Source of the DNA: Scenedesmus sp. ARA3
Taxonomy: Eukaryota > Chlorophyta > Chlorophyceae > Sphaeropleales > Scenedesmaceae
Assembly: GCA_004335835.1 (NCBI GenBank)
Contig: RWJK01001514.1
Coordinates: 44,933-108,932 of the forward strand
Reading direction: 5' to 3'
DNA: 64,000 nucleotides
The notes under the pieces were generated by a model, which was not told where the DNA came from, did not search any database, and was given only the letters and a program-made list of their open reading frames with translations. Positions 13,121 to 24,300 of the stretch are shown one piece after another; the stretch's first letter is position 1, and every line of letters starts with the position of its first letter. A program made the position numbers and the translations under genes.

Positions 13121-14691
13121 CAGAGCTGGTCAGGGGCGGCCGCTATGGACACCTGCAGAGCTTCAGCACATGCGACAAGCATACATACCACCACCCTATG
13201 GACAGCAACGAGAGCTGTGTAGTTAAGTGCAGGGAACTAGCGCACGCATACATGTGCATGCCATGTGTGGTGGCTGTGCGCTGTATTTGCTGCCGCAGAG
13301 CAGCAAGCTGATGTAGGTCCGGGTGTATTGCAGTGTGCGTATACACAATAAGAAGAAATATGAGATATACTTCCACTGATTTGAGACCCAAATCAAGCGA
13401 ATATGCACACCCAGTAGGATAAGCTTGAACATGGTCCCACCTGGGTGACACCAGCCGCACGAAGAAAGGCTGGTGCGGGTAATCCTGCGGAAACTCAATC
13501 TGCATTAAGATGTGGTCCTGGCCATACCTGCAGCAGCAGCATCGGCAAGCCGCCCACTTTAAACGGTTTGAGCGGTTGCAGCGGTTCAGTACGCTTGCTA
13601 CAAGTGTGCCGGTGCCTGTCCTTGGAGATGGACAGAGCTGCTGCATGCAGGTGGCGCAAATGGCATGGTGTGGCCGTATGCGGCTTGCAGCTGATGCCGC
13701 CAGTTGTCTTGTGGCTGCCTCACACCGCGTCCCACTGCCACTTCACAGGCATTGCTGCAAGACGAAAGCGCTCCACATGCCTTTTGCACGCATGCATGCA
13801 GCTGCTTGCTGCCAAACCAGTCAGCCACCTGTTGCAAAAACATGCAACTTGGCATGCTGCTGCCTGTGCAGCCGCTGGATATGTTCTGGGCCGCTGCTGT
13901 GCATTTCACAACTGCTGGATGGTTCTGCCTGCTGCTGTGTGCACGACGCGACTGCCGGACACTCCTGGCCGCTGCTGTCAGCACTTGGCAACTGCTGAAT
14001 ATAATACACTAGTAATGGAAGCTCACGTGGCAGCCAGGCGCCGCAGGTCCTGGTTCAACTGCCTGCCGCCTGGCAGGTCATCGTCAAAGTTGTGCAGCTT
14101 CAGCTGCCACGTCAGCAGGCTGTCTCCTGCAAACGACAGCTGCTGGATGAAGTCAAACTTCTTGGCCTGTATGTCCGCTGACAGGTGCTTGAACTCCGCC
14201 TGCACGCGCCGCATGCCCTGCAGGACACAGCAGCAGCGCAGCGTACACGCAGCGTGGCTCATGAGGGTGTCCTGCTAGGCTCCTCTGCACAGTAGGCCTG
14301 TTCAACTCTTGTTTATGCAGCGGTGATGCTAAGCATGCAGTATGACCGGCAGCAGGTGCTGGTCGCATTGCTGCGATGCATGGGAAGCAGCGGCATGCTT
14401 GCAGCTGCAGTGGTTGCAGGAAGCACAGCATGCTCAGGTCCTGAGCTGCCTGGTATGCGGTGTAGGTGCTACATCCATGCTGAAAGCTGCATGTTAAGTT
14501 TCAAGCTAAAGCATCTGTGCTTTGCATCTATGCAGACAGGCAGCTGATGCTGTGTGCTGTGCTGTGAGTGCAGTTGGTGCAAGATGCTGCTGTGCCTGGC
14601 AGCAGGTTGCACCGCCCCAGAAACTGCACAGGAGCAAGGAGCTGCTGCTTAGTTCACGAACCTTCAAGTTCTTCCAGGCAGGAGTAGCCAT
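7053..14691 (-). CDS. UBE2Q-like E2 / SIM-like linker / PARP (ART) fusion protein, copy B, 1080 aa
   Basis: Exons: 14691-14662, 14217-14027, 13527-13441, 13048-12913, 12607-11179, 10768-10620, 10328-10083, 9181-9089, 8854-8764, 8521-8483, 8094-8011, 7720-7053. All junctions keep phase (3243 nt with stop). Residues about 10-205 are a UBC fold of UBE2Q type: YPHQPFFVRLVSP, then TGHVTAGGSICLEAL with catalytic Cys118, and a closing helix ending MGWG. Residues 205-625 are Ala/Gly/Gln-rich and hold three hydrophobic-acidic SIM-like stretches. From about 780 follows a PARP catalytic domain: RIERVQN-LWRRYC, LLFHGT (His826), NGFDFRLS, GLYFA (Tyr856), VARVALG, PPDGYDSV and AYPEYVIT at the C terminus. 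The position of the PARP1 catalytic Glu is Cys1061, so mono-ADP-ribosylation is more likely than chain synthesis. E2 closing helices and linker share one 1.4-kb exon, which argues for one protein. Likely nuclear (KRQK cluster). Fungal E2-PARP proteins known to me have PARP first. Confidence 0.83.
9573..10230 (-). repeat. Three tandem copies of an exon segment in E2-PARP copy B
   Basis: Units begin at about 9573, 9829 and 10077 (periods 256 and 248 bp). Each encodes DVGGCAKLWRDQHAPPP followed by a Glu/Gln/Arg-rich helix and ends in the same CAG|GTGAGG donor. The copy joined to the upstream exon (10328-10083) is in phase. The two inner copies lack an obvious in-phase acceptor and may be skipped. 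Copy A has one uninterrupted 300-bp exon here. Confidence 0.85.
11466..11952 (-). other. Three SUMO-interacting-motif-like segments in the E2-PARP linker
   Basis: Within exon 5 of copy B three short hydrophobic cores are followed by acidic runs: VIYLVDSDDDDDD (about residue 369), FLVDSDDSEDD (about 451) and VVVIASQDDDD (about 513). The pattern V/I/L-x-V/I-V/I/L plus acidic residues fits SUMO-interacting motifs. Binding to SUMO is inference. Confidence 0.5.
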
Positions 14692-15794
14692 CTGCTGCTA
14701 GGATGTTGTGGCGAAGGTCGCAGATTGATGAGTCTCTCCCACTTACTGCTAGGGCCCCTATGATCGTTTCATAACGATCAAATCATGACGTAACATACTC
14801 ATTGCGGTCATCACCCGCAAGCTCTTCCGCAAAAAAGGTTGAGCATAGGCAACCAGAAGTGCCCTGCGTGCTGTGTGAAGTGGGGCTGCAGTCATTTTCA
14901 CAGCCAAAGCAGACAGAAATATGGAAGCACCTCAACACGATGACCGTGATGCGTCTTTTTGTTGCATCTACTGCCATGGGTCTCAGGGAGAGGTGACACC
15001 ACCACTGCACGCCACTGAACCCTATCGCTGCAAGCAGCAGCAGTGGTAGCACTGTCACTGTTGCCATTGTGGCCAGCAACGGTCGCCACTGTGGGCAGCA
15101 ACAGCAAGCCGGGTAGACCACAACTCTGCTTTATAAGCTGTATTACACCAGCTCACAGCAGCAACGACCTGACTGACGCATTTAAATGGGTCCCCACCAG
15201 CCTCATGGCAATTTTTAAGCATGAAGTGACGCAACCAATGCACCATAGCGCATGACAGGCTGACTCACTGTCTTACAGACAGGTAATTAAGTTGCCTCAC
15301 AGGTGGTGCTGTACAGGCGCCACTGTGATGACCACAAAGGCGCCATACGAAGAACAGGCGTGTGACTCTATGCAGCACTAGTGCGTGCACTGGTGCAAGC
15401 CATCGGGCTGAAGCTACAACACCAGCCTGGTGAGGACAAGTGCAGGTGCTCTGCCACAACCAGGCTTTCCCAGTCACTTTCAGCACCAACCCAGCTACAC
15501 TTTGCGGCTGCATCATTGCACAGCACCAGGGAAACAACAACATTGGTACAGACAGAGGATGTACAGAGGTGCCAGCTGACAGCTGACACGCAGCTGGGCA
15601 CAGGTGACATAGTATACACGGCTGAGCAACTCTGCTGAAACAAAACACTCAACAAACTTCAGCTGACGGTGCAGTTGCAGTACAGCTAGCAGGTGCAACT
15701 GCCTGCTGCCAGTACAGCATGCACCCCACACTCCCAGCCTCTCCATTGTCCCACTCCTCACTTGACATCACCACGCCATGCTGAGACAGCATGC
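14692..15794. other. Spacer between E2-PARP copy B and the PHYHD1-like gene
   Basis: No recognisable coding exon. Its left end is the promoter side of copy B and its right end the 3' flank of the dioxygenase gene. TTACA at 15274-15278 (TGTAA on the minus strand) is a possible polyadenylation signal of that gene, about 520 bp past its stop. A small perfect inverted repeat (ATCGTT/AACGAT) lies near 14765. Confidence 0.45.
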
Positions 15795-17646
15795 TCACCT
15801 ACTAGCCGCACTGCTGCTGCTGCTGCTGCTGCTTGCCGCATCATAGATAGGCGTCCACGGCATCTCAGGCCGCCTGTGTGCCCAATTGTCCTCCGCCCAA
15901 ACACACGGCGCCGCACTCTCCACCACATGCAGCGCCCACGAGTGCCGCGACACCGGCGACGTGTTCTCCGCCGAGTAGTGCACATTCTCGCCATGCAGCA
16001 GCACCAGCGTGCCTGCGTTGCACTCAATCGGCTCAAAGTCGGGCATCAAACTGCTCCAGTCTGGCGCTGGCCCGTCAAACCCTACGCCGCCCTGCGGCAG
16101 CCGCGTGAACCTGCGGGATAAGCCCTGCTTGTGGATGCCCTTCAAGCCCCACAGGCAGCCATTGGAGCGGTTGGCGTCTTCTAGGGCCAGCCAGAGGCCC
16201 ACGCAGCTCATGGGGTCAGTGTATAGGAAACTGCTGTCCTGGTGCGGGCTCTGCAAGTGTTACAGCAGGCACCGTTGCGCACGGTGCAGCACGAACAATG
16301 CAGCAGGAGCGGGTCAAAACACTGTTGCGCACGGCGCAGCACCAACAACAAACACCATTCACCAGCTGTCGAGCAAAACACGCAGCTGCTGTTGCAACAC
16401 GCTGGTGAGTGCGTCGCTGTAGAGGCCAGAGTAACACCACCAGTGCGCACCTGCCGTCTGCTGCTCTGCTGGCCAGTGCTGCCACACCATCCATGATGCT
16501 GACACTGTGACTGTCACAAGGCCTATCACAGCAGCTTGATCTCGCGCTCCACATTGCTAGCACATGGCCAGCACACCATATATATCCGCCAGCTGCCTCG
16601 TCGGCCGGCTGCGTCGCTACTTTATCTCTCTCAGCTGGCAGCCTGCTGCAAAACACCTACAACCGTCTGCTGTCCCTGCCACATGCTCAACAGCCCACAA
16701 CACCCCCAGCGCAGCCTGCTGCTTATTGCACCCAACGACACACTCAAACATGCTCAACAAGCCACAACGGGAGCACTCACCACTTCGCCGCCGATGCTGG
16801 GCTGCTTGAAGATGTACATGCTCTGCACAGGCAGCGGCCGCTGGAAGCCCAAGCTGCGCAGCACCGCAGACACCGGCTGGCTGCGCGTAAAGGCGCTGAA
16901 CACGGGGTCCATGTCATGCATGGCATGGCCTATCTTGTTGACAGCAAGCGCTTTGGGCGTCTGCAGCTGCCCCTGCTGGTTGAAGGCTTTTTCTTCGAAG
17001 AAGAAGTTTATTTCGCTGGCAGAGTCCAGGAAGTACGCGTCCTGCAAGCAGGAAGCCGCAGCGCAGCAGTACGAGAAGCGCTTGCAGGAGGGTGTTTGCG
17101 TTGTGCAGCATGAATGCTCTGCATGGCAAGCTGCACTGCTGAGTTGCGCAGGCACCAGCAGAACAGTACTTGTTGACTGCTTGCAAGACACAAACATGCT
17201 TCACGCAGGTAGTTGGAAAGTGTGGCGCAGCAGCAGTGGCACGGAAGAGGTACATGCACAGCAGGAACAGCAGGAATGTAGGTACACCCCTCTCGTTGCT
17301 TGCAACTCGCCACTGTAGTGCGCATACAGCTGCTCACCTTGGCATGTGACTGCTCCTCCTTTGTTGTGAACACTGAGAACCTGCGAGCCTCAATGTCTGG
17401 ATCCCACTGCTCAACCAGCTCATTTGCTCTCTGCATCATTGCTGCTACTTGCTGCTTGCTGGCAAAGCCTGGAAGAGCCAGGAACCCATCTTCACGGAAC
17501 TTCTCCACCAGCTCCGGCGAAAGGCCGTTCGCATACGTGCTGGCTTCTGCTGCTGCTGTTGCTCTGAAAGCAACTGCTGTGCGTGAGCCCTTCCGCACGA
17601 TCTGTGGCTGGACTGCCCGCTCGCTGAGAGCACCAAGCGTCCTCAT
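15795..17646 (-). CDS. PHYHD1-like phytanoyl-CoA dioxygenase family protein, about 341 aa
   Basis: Three exons, 17646-17338, 17041-16781 and 16250-15795, all junctions phase 0. The product is a non-haem Fe(II)/2-oxoglutarate oxygenase of the PhyH family, closest in memory to animal PHYHD1: SPHQDSSFLYTDP, NGCLWG, SRRF, LVLLHGENVHYS and ENW near the end. Iron ligands are His193 and Asp195 (HQD) and His276 (LHG); Arg292 would hold 2-oxoglutarate. The substrate is unknown for this subfamily. The first 45 or so residues are Arg/Ala/Ser/Thr-rich without acidic residues early on and look like an organelle transit peptide, longer than in PHYHD1 (about 290 aa). A poly-Ser tail ends the protein. The start is the first Met of the open frame and is in the expected place. 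Confidence 0.88.
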
Positions 17647-17750
17647 GATGTACAGCGCTTACAATTGGCTGGGTGGCTGGCTGTTGGCAGACAACACGCA
17701 GGAAACGAACCACGCACAGTATGGGAGGGGGGACGCAGACCAAGGCGCTG

Positions 17751-17902
17751 TCAAAGCGCAACCAACATCTTCAAGTGAGCTTCAGCAAAAGTCTTGTAAA
17801 CCTCCCGCACATGCTTGGTGTTATCCTTCCAGGGTCCAGGTTCGCCACGTGTCAGGTCACCCACTGGGCCTTCTAGCCTGCAGGGCACCAGAGGTGGTGT
17901 GC
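17751..17902 (-). CDS. Orphan terminal exon of an unrecognised small gene
   Basis: After a CAG acceptor at 17903 the frame reads LEGPVGDLTRGEPGPWKD, then NTKHVREVYKTFAEAHLKML and stops. The charged, helix-like composition differs from the triplet-repeat frames around it and looks like real protein. A donor near 17972 could join a short upstream exon beginning at the ATG inside about 18019-18021, giving roughly 65 aa, and the minus strand has an AATATATAC TATA-like string at about 18072. I do not recognise the family. Confidence 0.33.
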
Positions 17903-18491
17903 CTGCACTAACTATGCGCAGCAGAGTGCCCAGATTCCATGCAGCGCAGAACTTGCTTGCAGCTAGGAAGTACCTGCACAAGTGCAGCCTTGTTGATGCA
18001 CAGCACGCCAAGGTGCACACATATCACAAGCACAAGCAGCCCAAGGTGCTGCGCGCCGTGTGATGTCAGCTGTATATATTGGCTGTTGGTCTAAGGCGCA
18101 TAAAAATCTATGCTTAAGGGTTAGACTGCAGCAACACCAGTCCGCTCACTGGATTGATGGCTGACGCCTGTCAGTGTGTGGGGATCCAATCAGCCCCACG
18201 GCATGTTTGCATCGTTGCTAGCAGACAAACGAGACGAGATTAGATCAAGCAGCAATCAAAGAAGAGTTTGTTTCACAGATCGCAAGTGCCAGCGGTTGCA
18301 CCGCAGAGTGCCAGGCACTGCAGGTCAAGGGGTCAAAGCCCTAGTCAGCTGAACGCACCACGAGTATGCCTGAACCCGGAGGTTATGACGATCCCGTTAC
18401 ACGCGTCTTTTAAGTTTTCCTTTGCTTTTTCTTGCCATCATCAGTCGCTGTAAGACTCAGACTCGTCCGGGGCCAAGCAGCTGAGAAAAGG

Positions 18492-18500
18492 TTTATAAAG
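18492..18500 (+). promoter_or_regulatory. TATA-like box upstream of IFT43
   Basis: TTTATAAAG lies 49 bp before the proposed ATG at 18549, a plausible core-promoter distance with a short 5' UTR. This supports the chosen start. Confidence 0.5.
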
Positions 18501-18548
18501 CGACAGCCACGGACACATCTGCGTTCGTTCCACAGCGTAAACTAAAGT

Positions 18549-20684
18549 ATGGATCCAATTCCACCTAGTGAAGAAGGCTTCTCGCCTATGCGGGTGGGTG
18601 CACCAGTTCAGCTGACCTTGGCACAGCAGATGAGGTGCTTGGCAGTTTTGTCCCTATCTTGCATGGAACGTCCCAACGTCTTACCAGTCCTTTCACTTTT
18701 GCTCCATGCTTTCTACATTGTTGCACTTGCACAGGCTGCGAGGGCTGGCCGGCGGGCAGGCAGGCATGTGGCAATCACAGAGCCAGCAGGCAGCAGCGCC
18801 CAGCGGGACGTGAGTTGCAATCACCACTGACTGCTGCGACGCTGTCCTGCAGGGCGTGTACAGCCACAACCTATTTTAGTTGCCTGCTGTTGGCGTGGGC
18901 GATACATCACATTTATACAAAGCGGCCCTGGCTGCAGCATATGAGTCATGAAAAGGCAGCCCTAATGTATTGCATGTCGCTCAACAAAAGCGTGCATACC
19001 CACTGCAGCAGGCACCTGCTTACGCTAGCTGCCATCTCAACTGCTTGACCATACAGGAGCCTACCAGCGAAGCAAGCAGCCAGCAGCAGTTGCAGCCGCA
19101 CTTGCAGAAGCAGCTCTCAGGCCAGCAAGATCGACAGCAGCAACACCAGCAACAGCAGGACTATTCACAGCAGGAGCGGCAGCGGCAGCCACAGCCGCCC
19201 CCACAGCAGCAGCAGCAGCAGCAGCAGCAAGGCCCGCCAGCCAAGCGTGTGGGCTTTGACCTGCAAGCAGGCGCACCAGGGACAGATGAGGATGAAGCCG
19301 GCGGCTCAAGGCAGCGGTTTGCGGGCGTATCTCGCAGGAAACAGGAGCAGCTTCAGCGGCAGGAGATGTAAGTGGCATGCCTAGCGGTGCAACGGTTTCG
19401 TGACAGCTTGCTTGAAGTATGCCAGCTATCGCTTGTGTTTCAGCAAGTTGTTCGGCTGCTGGGTGTGCAACGTAGTAGTACTGCTTGCATGGCAAGGTTG
19501 CACGCTGTGCTGCTGCTGCTGCTGCTGCTGCTGCCGCTGCTGCTATTCTTATTGTTCTGTGGCGCTGTCATGTTGTTGCATTGCTGCAGAGTGGAGGCCA
19601 AGCAGCGCAGCAAGTACGATGAAAGAGCAGTAGAAGGGGTGAGCACAAGCCTTGCATATGCACGTTGCAGCACAGCTAGCCTCATGTGCAAGCTGATTGA
19701 GCAACCATGGTGCAGCAATAGAGCGTAAAACTCCCATGCCAGAGCCTGCACAGCCAGACACTGTACACAGACTTCACTTGCAGAAGCGCTTGTCGTGACC
19801 AGCCGCTTTCGTGAAAAAAGAAAAAAGAAAAAAGTTACTGCTTTTCACAGTGCTGCTCAGCTGCTGCTGCTGCTGCTGCTGTGCAGGTGGTTGACATCCC
19901 TGAGCTAGAGGAGGAGGGCAAGGAGGACATCACCCGCATGGTGAGCCAGCAGGCACGGCACTGCAGTGCAGCCGCAGGTGTAGCAGCGTCTACTCGGCAC
20001 ACCAGCGCTGCCCTCACCGTAGTTGTGCTGACCAACAGTTTGTGCATGGAGCAGCCAACATGCAATGCTATGCAGTTGCTAGACAGCAACACGAAGGGGT
20101 TGCACAAGCTGCAAACAGGCACACCAGATGCACCACACTACAGCTGCATTATTGCCAACATTCCAGCACAATTGTTACAGGTTGCAACAATTGGTTACGC
20201 AGTCACGGTGCTGCGCATATTGCCATGGCTGCTGCATCGTTTGCAGGTGGCGCAGGCGCCGCGTGCTGCTGCGCCGTGCGTGCTTGCAACAGCTTGCCGT
20301 GACAGTCCCGCTGCCTGTGCTGCGCTGTTCGCTTTCCTGCAGGTGGCGCAGGCGCCGCGTGCCGCTGCGCCGCGCGTGCAGGCCATGGCTGAGCTGGACC
20401 AGGGCTGGCTGCCCAGCAAGGCTGAGGCAGACGACATCGACCTGTCGCTGCTCACGGCATGCCTGCTGCCCTCGGAGCAGGTGCGGAACTGGTATGGCGC
20501 CCCTATTGCCTGCCTGGGGCCCTACTCAGGCTCAGCGCAATTAGACAGCGGCAGGCTATCCAGAGTGAGAGCTTAAAGTGATCACAGGTATGCTATCGCG
20601 AGTTCAGGGATGACCAGCAGCCGCTTTGTGGAAGCGTGCTGCAGCAAGGTGGCGAGCTGCTTACTGTCTCCCGGCATCGCCTGC

Positions 20685-20718
<34 letters not shown>

Positions 20719-20851
20719 GCTGCTGCAGGTGGTGGAGCCGCCTGAGGTGTGGGACTACGACCTGCTGTTCTCGCAGCTCAAGGCGGAGCTGCAAAAGGAG
20801 GGCGCAGCGGGGGAGGCCAGCAGGGACGCCGAGGAGCTGAGGCAGATCTGA
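18549..20851 (+). CDS. IFT43: Intraflagellar transport protein 43 (IFT-A subunit), 264 aa
   Basis: Seven exons: 18549-18593, 18735-18809, 19057-19367, 19590-19638, 19887-19940, 20343-20480, 20729-20851, all in phase (795 nt). The N-terminal part has a basic stretch ARAGRRAGRHV and a Gln-rich disordered region. The C-terminal part carries the IFT43 signature in order: DIPELEEEGKEDITRMVAQA, then IDLSLLTACLLPSEQ, then VWDYDLLFSQL, matching the IPDLEE, IDLKLLTKVL and WDWDRLF blocks of the animal protein. IFT43 is a small peripheral subunit of the retrograde IFT-A complex and binds IFT121. Several acceptors end (CTG)n runs (before 19887 and 20729). Its presence implies the alga builds, or recently built, cilia. 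Confidence 0.85.
20247..20286 (+). repeat. Shadow copy of the IFT43 exon 6 acceptor
   Basis: TTGCAG|GTGGCGCAGGCGCCGCGTGC repeats the real acceptor and first codons of exon 6 at 20343, 96 bp upstream, with few changes. Use of this copy would not keep the IFT43 reading frame open through to exon 6. Confidence 0.75.
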
Positions 20852-21515
20852 GTTTGTTATAAGTTTGAGGATTGAACCGACTGGCTAACCACTGCTCGCA
20901 ACACAGTTCAGATCACTTCCTTGCGTTTGAGAGTACCTCTACAACATGAGCGGGGGAGGCCAGCAGGGATGCCGAGCAGCTGAGGCAGATCTGAGTTCGT
21001 TGAGACGTGCAACCAATGGAGCCTGGCGCCAGAGCTTGCGCTGGCTGACGCAACGTGTGGTGGCAGAGGCTTGAAAAGCTGGAGGCTGCTGTATATTGTG
21101 CTTGCAGACATACAGTCATTGAGCCTTGGCTTGGAGTGCACCTGGTAGCACAGTGGTGCTGGCCTGTGCAGTTGCGAGTGTGCTGCACAGTACATTACTG
21201 TGTTATGAAGGCCCCTTGGGGGCCAGGCAACATTTTGGGCTACATCAACTGTGCATTTGGTGCACTAGTGTAGCTTTGCCGCGGGCGGGATGGCAAGGGT
21301 GCTGTTGAGAGATGAAGTTACATGTGGGTCCTGGCACCATCTTAGACGGTATATGTATGAGCCACAACACGCTATGACTGAATTGAATGGCAGTCATTCC
21401 GTGTATACCATGCCCGGGCCCCTGGCTGGTGCAACATCACAAGCCTGCCCGCACTGCAGAGTTATAACTGCCTACTGCAAGAATACTACTAGACACTACG
21501 TAGTGTGAAGTTCAT
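20852..21515. other. IFT43 / AKR convergent 3' region with a shadow copy of the IFT43 tail
   Basis: 20950-21001 repeats about 50 bp spanning the last codons and stop of IFT43 (original about 20806-20857) with a few mismatches. TTACA at 21318-21322 is a minus-strand TGTAA about 195 bp beyond the AKR stop and a likely polyadenylation signal for that gene. No other feature seen. Confidence 0.6.
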
Positions 21516-22048
21516 TCAGACTTCATGGGATCTGATCGGGTCCCAGCCAGTGACCAGGTCCTGCTCCAGGCCATCCAGTGCCGCCATGTCATTGCCGGTC
21601 AACTGCCAGTCAAACACGTCAGCGTTGACCGCCTGGCGCTGCGCGTTGACCGACTTGGGCAGCGGCACGAAGCCGTGCTGTAGGCTCCAGCGGATCAGCA
21701 CCTGACCAGGGCGGGTAGGGCAGGATTGAAAGGGAGACACAAATAAGGCACTGCGTCGACTGTACTGCCCACGCTGTACTGGAGTTTGTACGCTGCAGAC
21801 GTGCTGCTGTGTGCGTGGCGCCAATATGTACTCGCTACCTCAGCACAGCAGCGACACTTGCAGACACGGCATGTTGGGAGTCCTAGCAAAGGTTGATTGG
21901 TGCGCTGGCGGCAGAGAATGCTGCACACTGCCCGATGCATGCACACCTGCGCAGGTGTCTTATTGCGGCGCTGTGCAATGGCAGCCACTGTGGGGTCATT
22001 GAGCTTGGAGGCCTTGGCTAGTGGGCTGTAAGCCTGCAGGAGGGCAGC

Positions 22049-22085
<37 letters not shown>

Positions 22086-23999
22086 GCACAATAGTTGTCC
22101 AGCCGCGCAGTGGGCAGGGGTGTACTGCGGCATTGCATGCATCACACTGGGCACCAAAGCTTTGACGACACGTGCTGCATCAGCTTGAATTCTGGATGGC
22201 GAAGCCTTGGCAAGTGTGCCAGCAAAAGTTGACAGCAAGCGTCTAGCACGTTCCTTCACTGCTGTGTGTTTGAAATGCGAAGCCTGCAGCTGCCTTTCGG
22301 CCTGCATGCAACCCCTGGCAGCTGCACCTCAGGCAAGCATAAGCCCTGAAAGCATACTGTGCTAAAATAACATGTTATGTTGTTACTTGCTGCTCACCTG
22401 CAGCACGATGCCTCTGCCCTTGCAGTGCTGCACCAGCTCCCGCCACTGCAGCCACGGGTGCAGCTCAATCTGGTTCACTGCAGGCGTGATGCTTGCGCTG
22501 CTCGCCAGCTTGTCCAAGTGACCTATGCCAAAGTTGCTGACACCAATGCTGCGCAGCAGGCCCTTGGGAGTGGCAAGGGATGCATGGAAGCCGCAACAGC
22601 ATGAGCAGTGCCAGCAACGGCAGCAGTGGCGGCCTGAGCCAGCGTGTTTCGTCTGAAAACGGCTGTGCAAATGGACAGCCTTTCACGTTGCAGGCCTGCT
22701 GCAAACACGTACTTACTGAGTCAACGCTCTGTAGAAGCACGGGCTTTTACGCCAGCATGCACGTGCTGCCTGCAGCAATTGCAGCCCTGTGGTCAATAGT
22801 CACCTTCAAATAACAACCATTGCTGCCTGCCGTGCAGCCAACGTCCTATGGTGACAAACTATTTATTGACCCATTCCTGCAGCCGCATACAAGGCGGCAG
22901 CCTCACCTGCTGCTGAGCCTCCTCCAGTGCCCTCCATGCCTCTGCCCTGCCCTCTGCTGGCCCCGGGGCATGCAGCAGCATCAGGTCAATGCTGGGGAAG
23001 CCGATGCGTTGCAGCGACTGCTGCACGGCTGCCTTGGTGCGCTCAAACGCTGTGGAGGGGTTGCTCCAGGTCTGTGGAAGGATCTGTTGCGGCAGTAGTG
23101 AGCCGTGCAGGTAGCAGACAAGAGGACACAGGAAGGACGTGAAGGAGCAGAAGATAGCAGACTGCAGCACAGCATGCATGGGCTCGGGTGTAGATTCCCT
23201 GCCTATTTCGCAAATGCAAACAGCACCTCCCTCCAATGATGCTGAGGAGGTGCCAAACACGATGCAATGGTTTTGTTTCGCTGCCAGGAATGGAAGGTGC
23301 ATGTGGGGGCATGCAGATTTGAAGCAGGCACGCCAGAGAGTGGCCCATGCTGTCTGGAGCTATGGCCATGTGTTAGTAGGATGAAAGGACAAGAAGATAC
23401 AGTCAGTGTTAGTGCTGACCTTGCTTGTGATCCAGACTTGGTCCCTTGTGATGCCTGCATCAGCTGCTGCCCGCACTGCCTCTCCACAATCAGCCTCATT
23501 TGCATAGAACTGCGCAGTGTCGATGTGCCTGCACACAGAAACACAACACACATGAATGCAAACAGACAATGACAAGAGCCGCCAAAGTAACAGGGTGTGG
23601 CACCGTTGGAGTGTCCGGCACCAGGTGACAGTGCATGCATGGCTGTGAGGCTCGTGTGGTGTAGTGCTGGCAGTACACTGTTGTGGCAGTTGCTTGGTAC
23701 TGTGCACAAATACACACAATGCTGCCACAATGCGCCGACATAACCGTCTGTGCATGTACCTGTAAGCTAAACTACTTATACAGTGGTGTACAGTATTGAT
23801 TGCCAGTGCTGCGGTACTGCTACATCTCAGTAGGGGCAGCAATGCACACGCACCTGTACCCCAGCTGCAATGCAGATAGCACCGCTGCTCTTGTTGCGGC
23901 TCCTGGCTCGGACCTGTACACCCCTAGCCCGAGAACAGGCATGCCCAAGCCATTGTTCAATTGCACCGTCGATGACAAACTTTTGAAAGCTGTCGCCAT
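21516..23999 (-). CDS. Aldo/keto reductase, 285 aa
   Basis: Six exons: 23999-23854, 23528-23420, 23071-22907, 22562-22398, 22033-21947, 21701-21516, all in phase (858 nt). The protein is a cytosolic-type NAD(P)H-dependent oxidoreductase with a TIM barrel. It begins with the beta-hairpin [17 protein letters not shown]. The catalytic tetrad is complete at canonical spacing: Asp52 (HIDTA), Tyr57 (QFYANE), Lys85 (ITSK) and His119 (LMLLH). Other family blocks are [25 protein letters not shown] and [19 protein letters not shown], the last a cofactor-binding segment. The substrate cannot be read from sequence. An upstream in-frame Met exists, but the start at 23999 fits family length and gives no transit peptide. 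Confidence 0.92.
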
Positions 24000-24146
24000 G
24001 TCAACCCCAGCAACGTGGTGCCAAGTGTGCTGCAGCAGTTTGCTGTCAGCTGCTGTAAAGAGTGCGGGAATAGGCGCAGTTCGCCGGGTCTTGTGACTTA
24101 TGAACACTAAGTTGTGCGATAATGAGATACGTGTGGACAGCAAGCT

Positions 24147-24300
24147 GTGTCCGCCTGTGATTCGCACGTAATCGTGACAGTGGCAGCGACAAGTGTTGCA
24201 GGGCTTGTCGGAACGACGTTGTTGCTATCGGCAAGGCTGTTCGTTTTCATGGAAGATCTGCATAAGCTGGCACTGAAACCGCATGCAGCTGCCAGGGCCA
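24147..24300 (+). CDS. Possible small single-pass membrane peptide
   Basis: The frame MSACDSHVIVTVAATSVAG then LVGTTLLLSARLFVF gives one strong hydrophobic segment, followed by a basic tail and a good donor (AAC|GTAAGT at 24300). If spliced to the next acceptor (about 24390) it stops after a few codons, giving about 56 aa. It overlaps the upstream region of the divergent AKR gene. No family recognised, and composition alone is weak evidence. Confidence 0.22.

Noticed and set aside
14692..15794. tRNA or other structured RNA genes in spacers
   Set aside because: I looked for cloverleaf-like blocks and terminators in the spacers and saw none I could support by eye.
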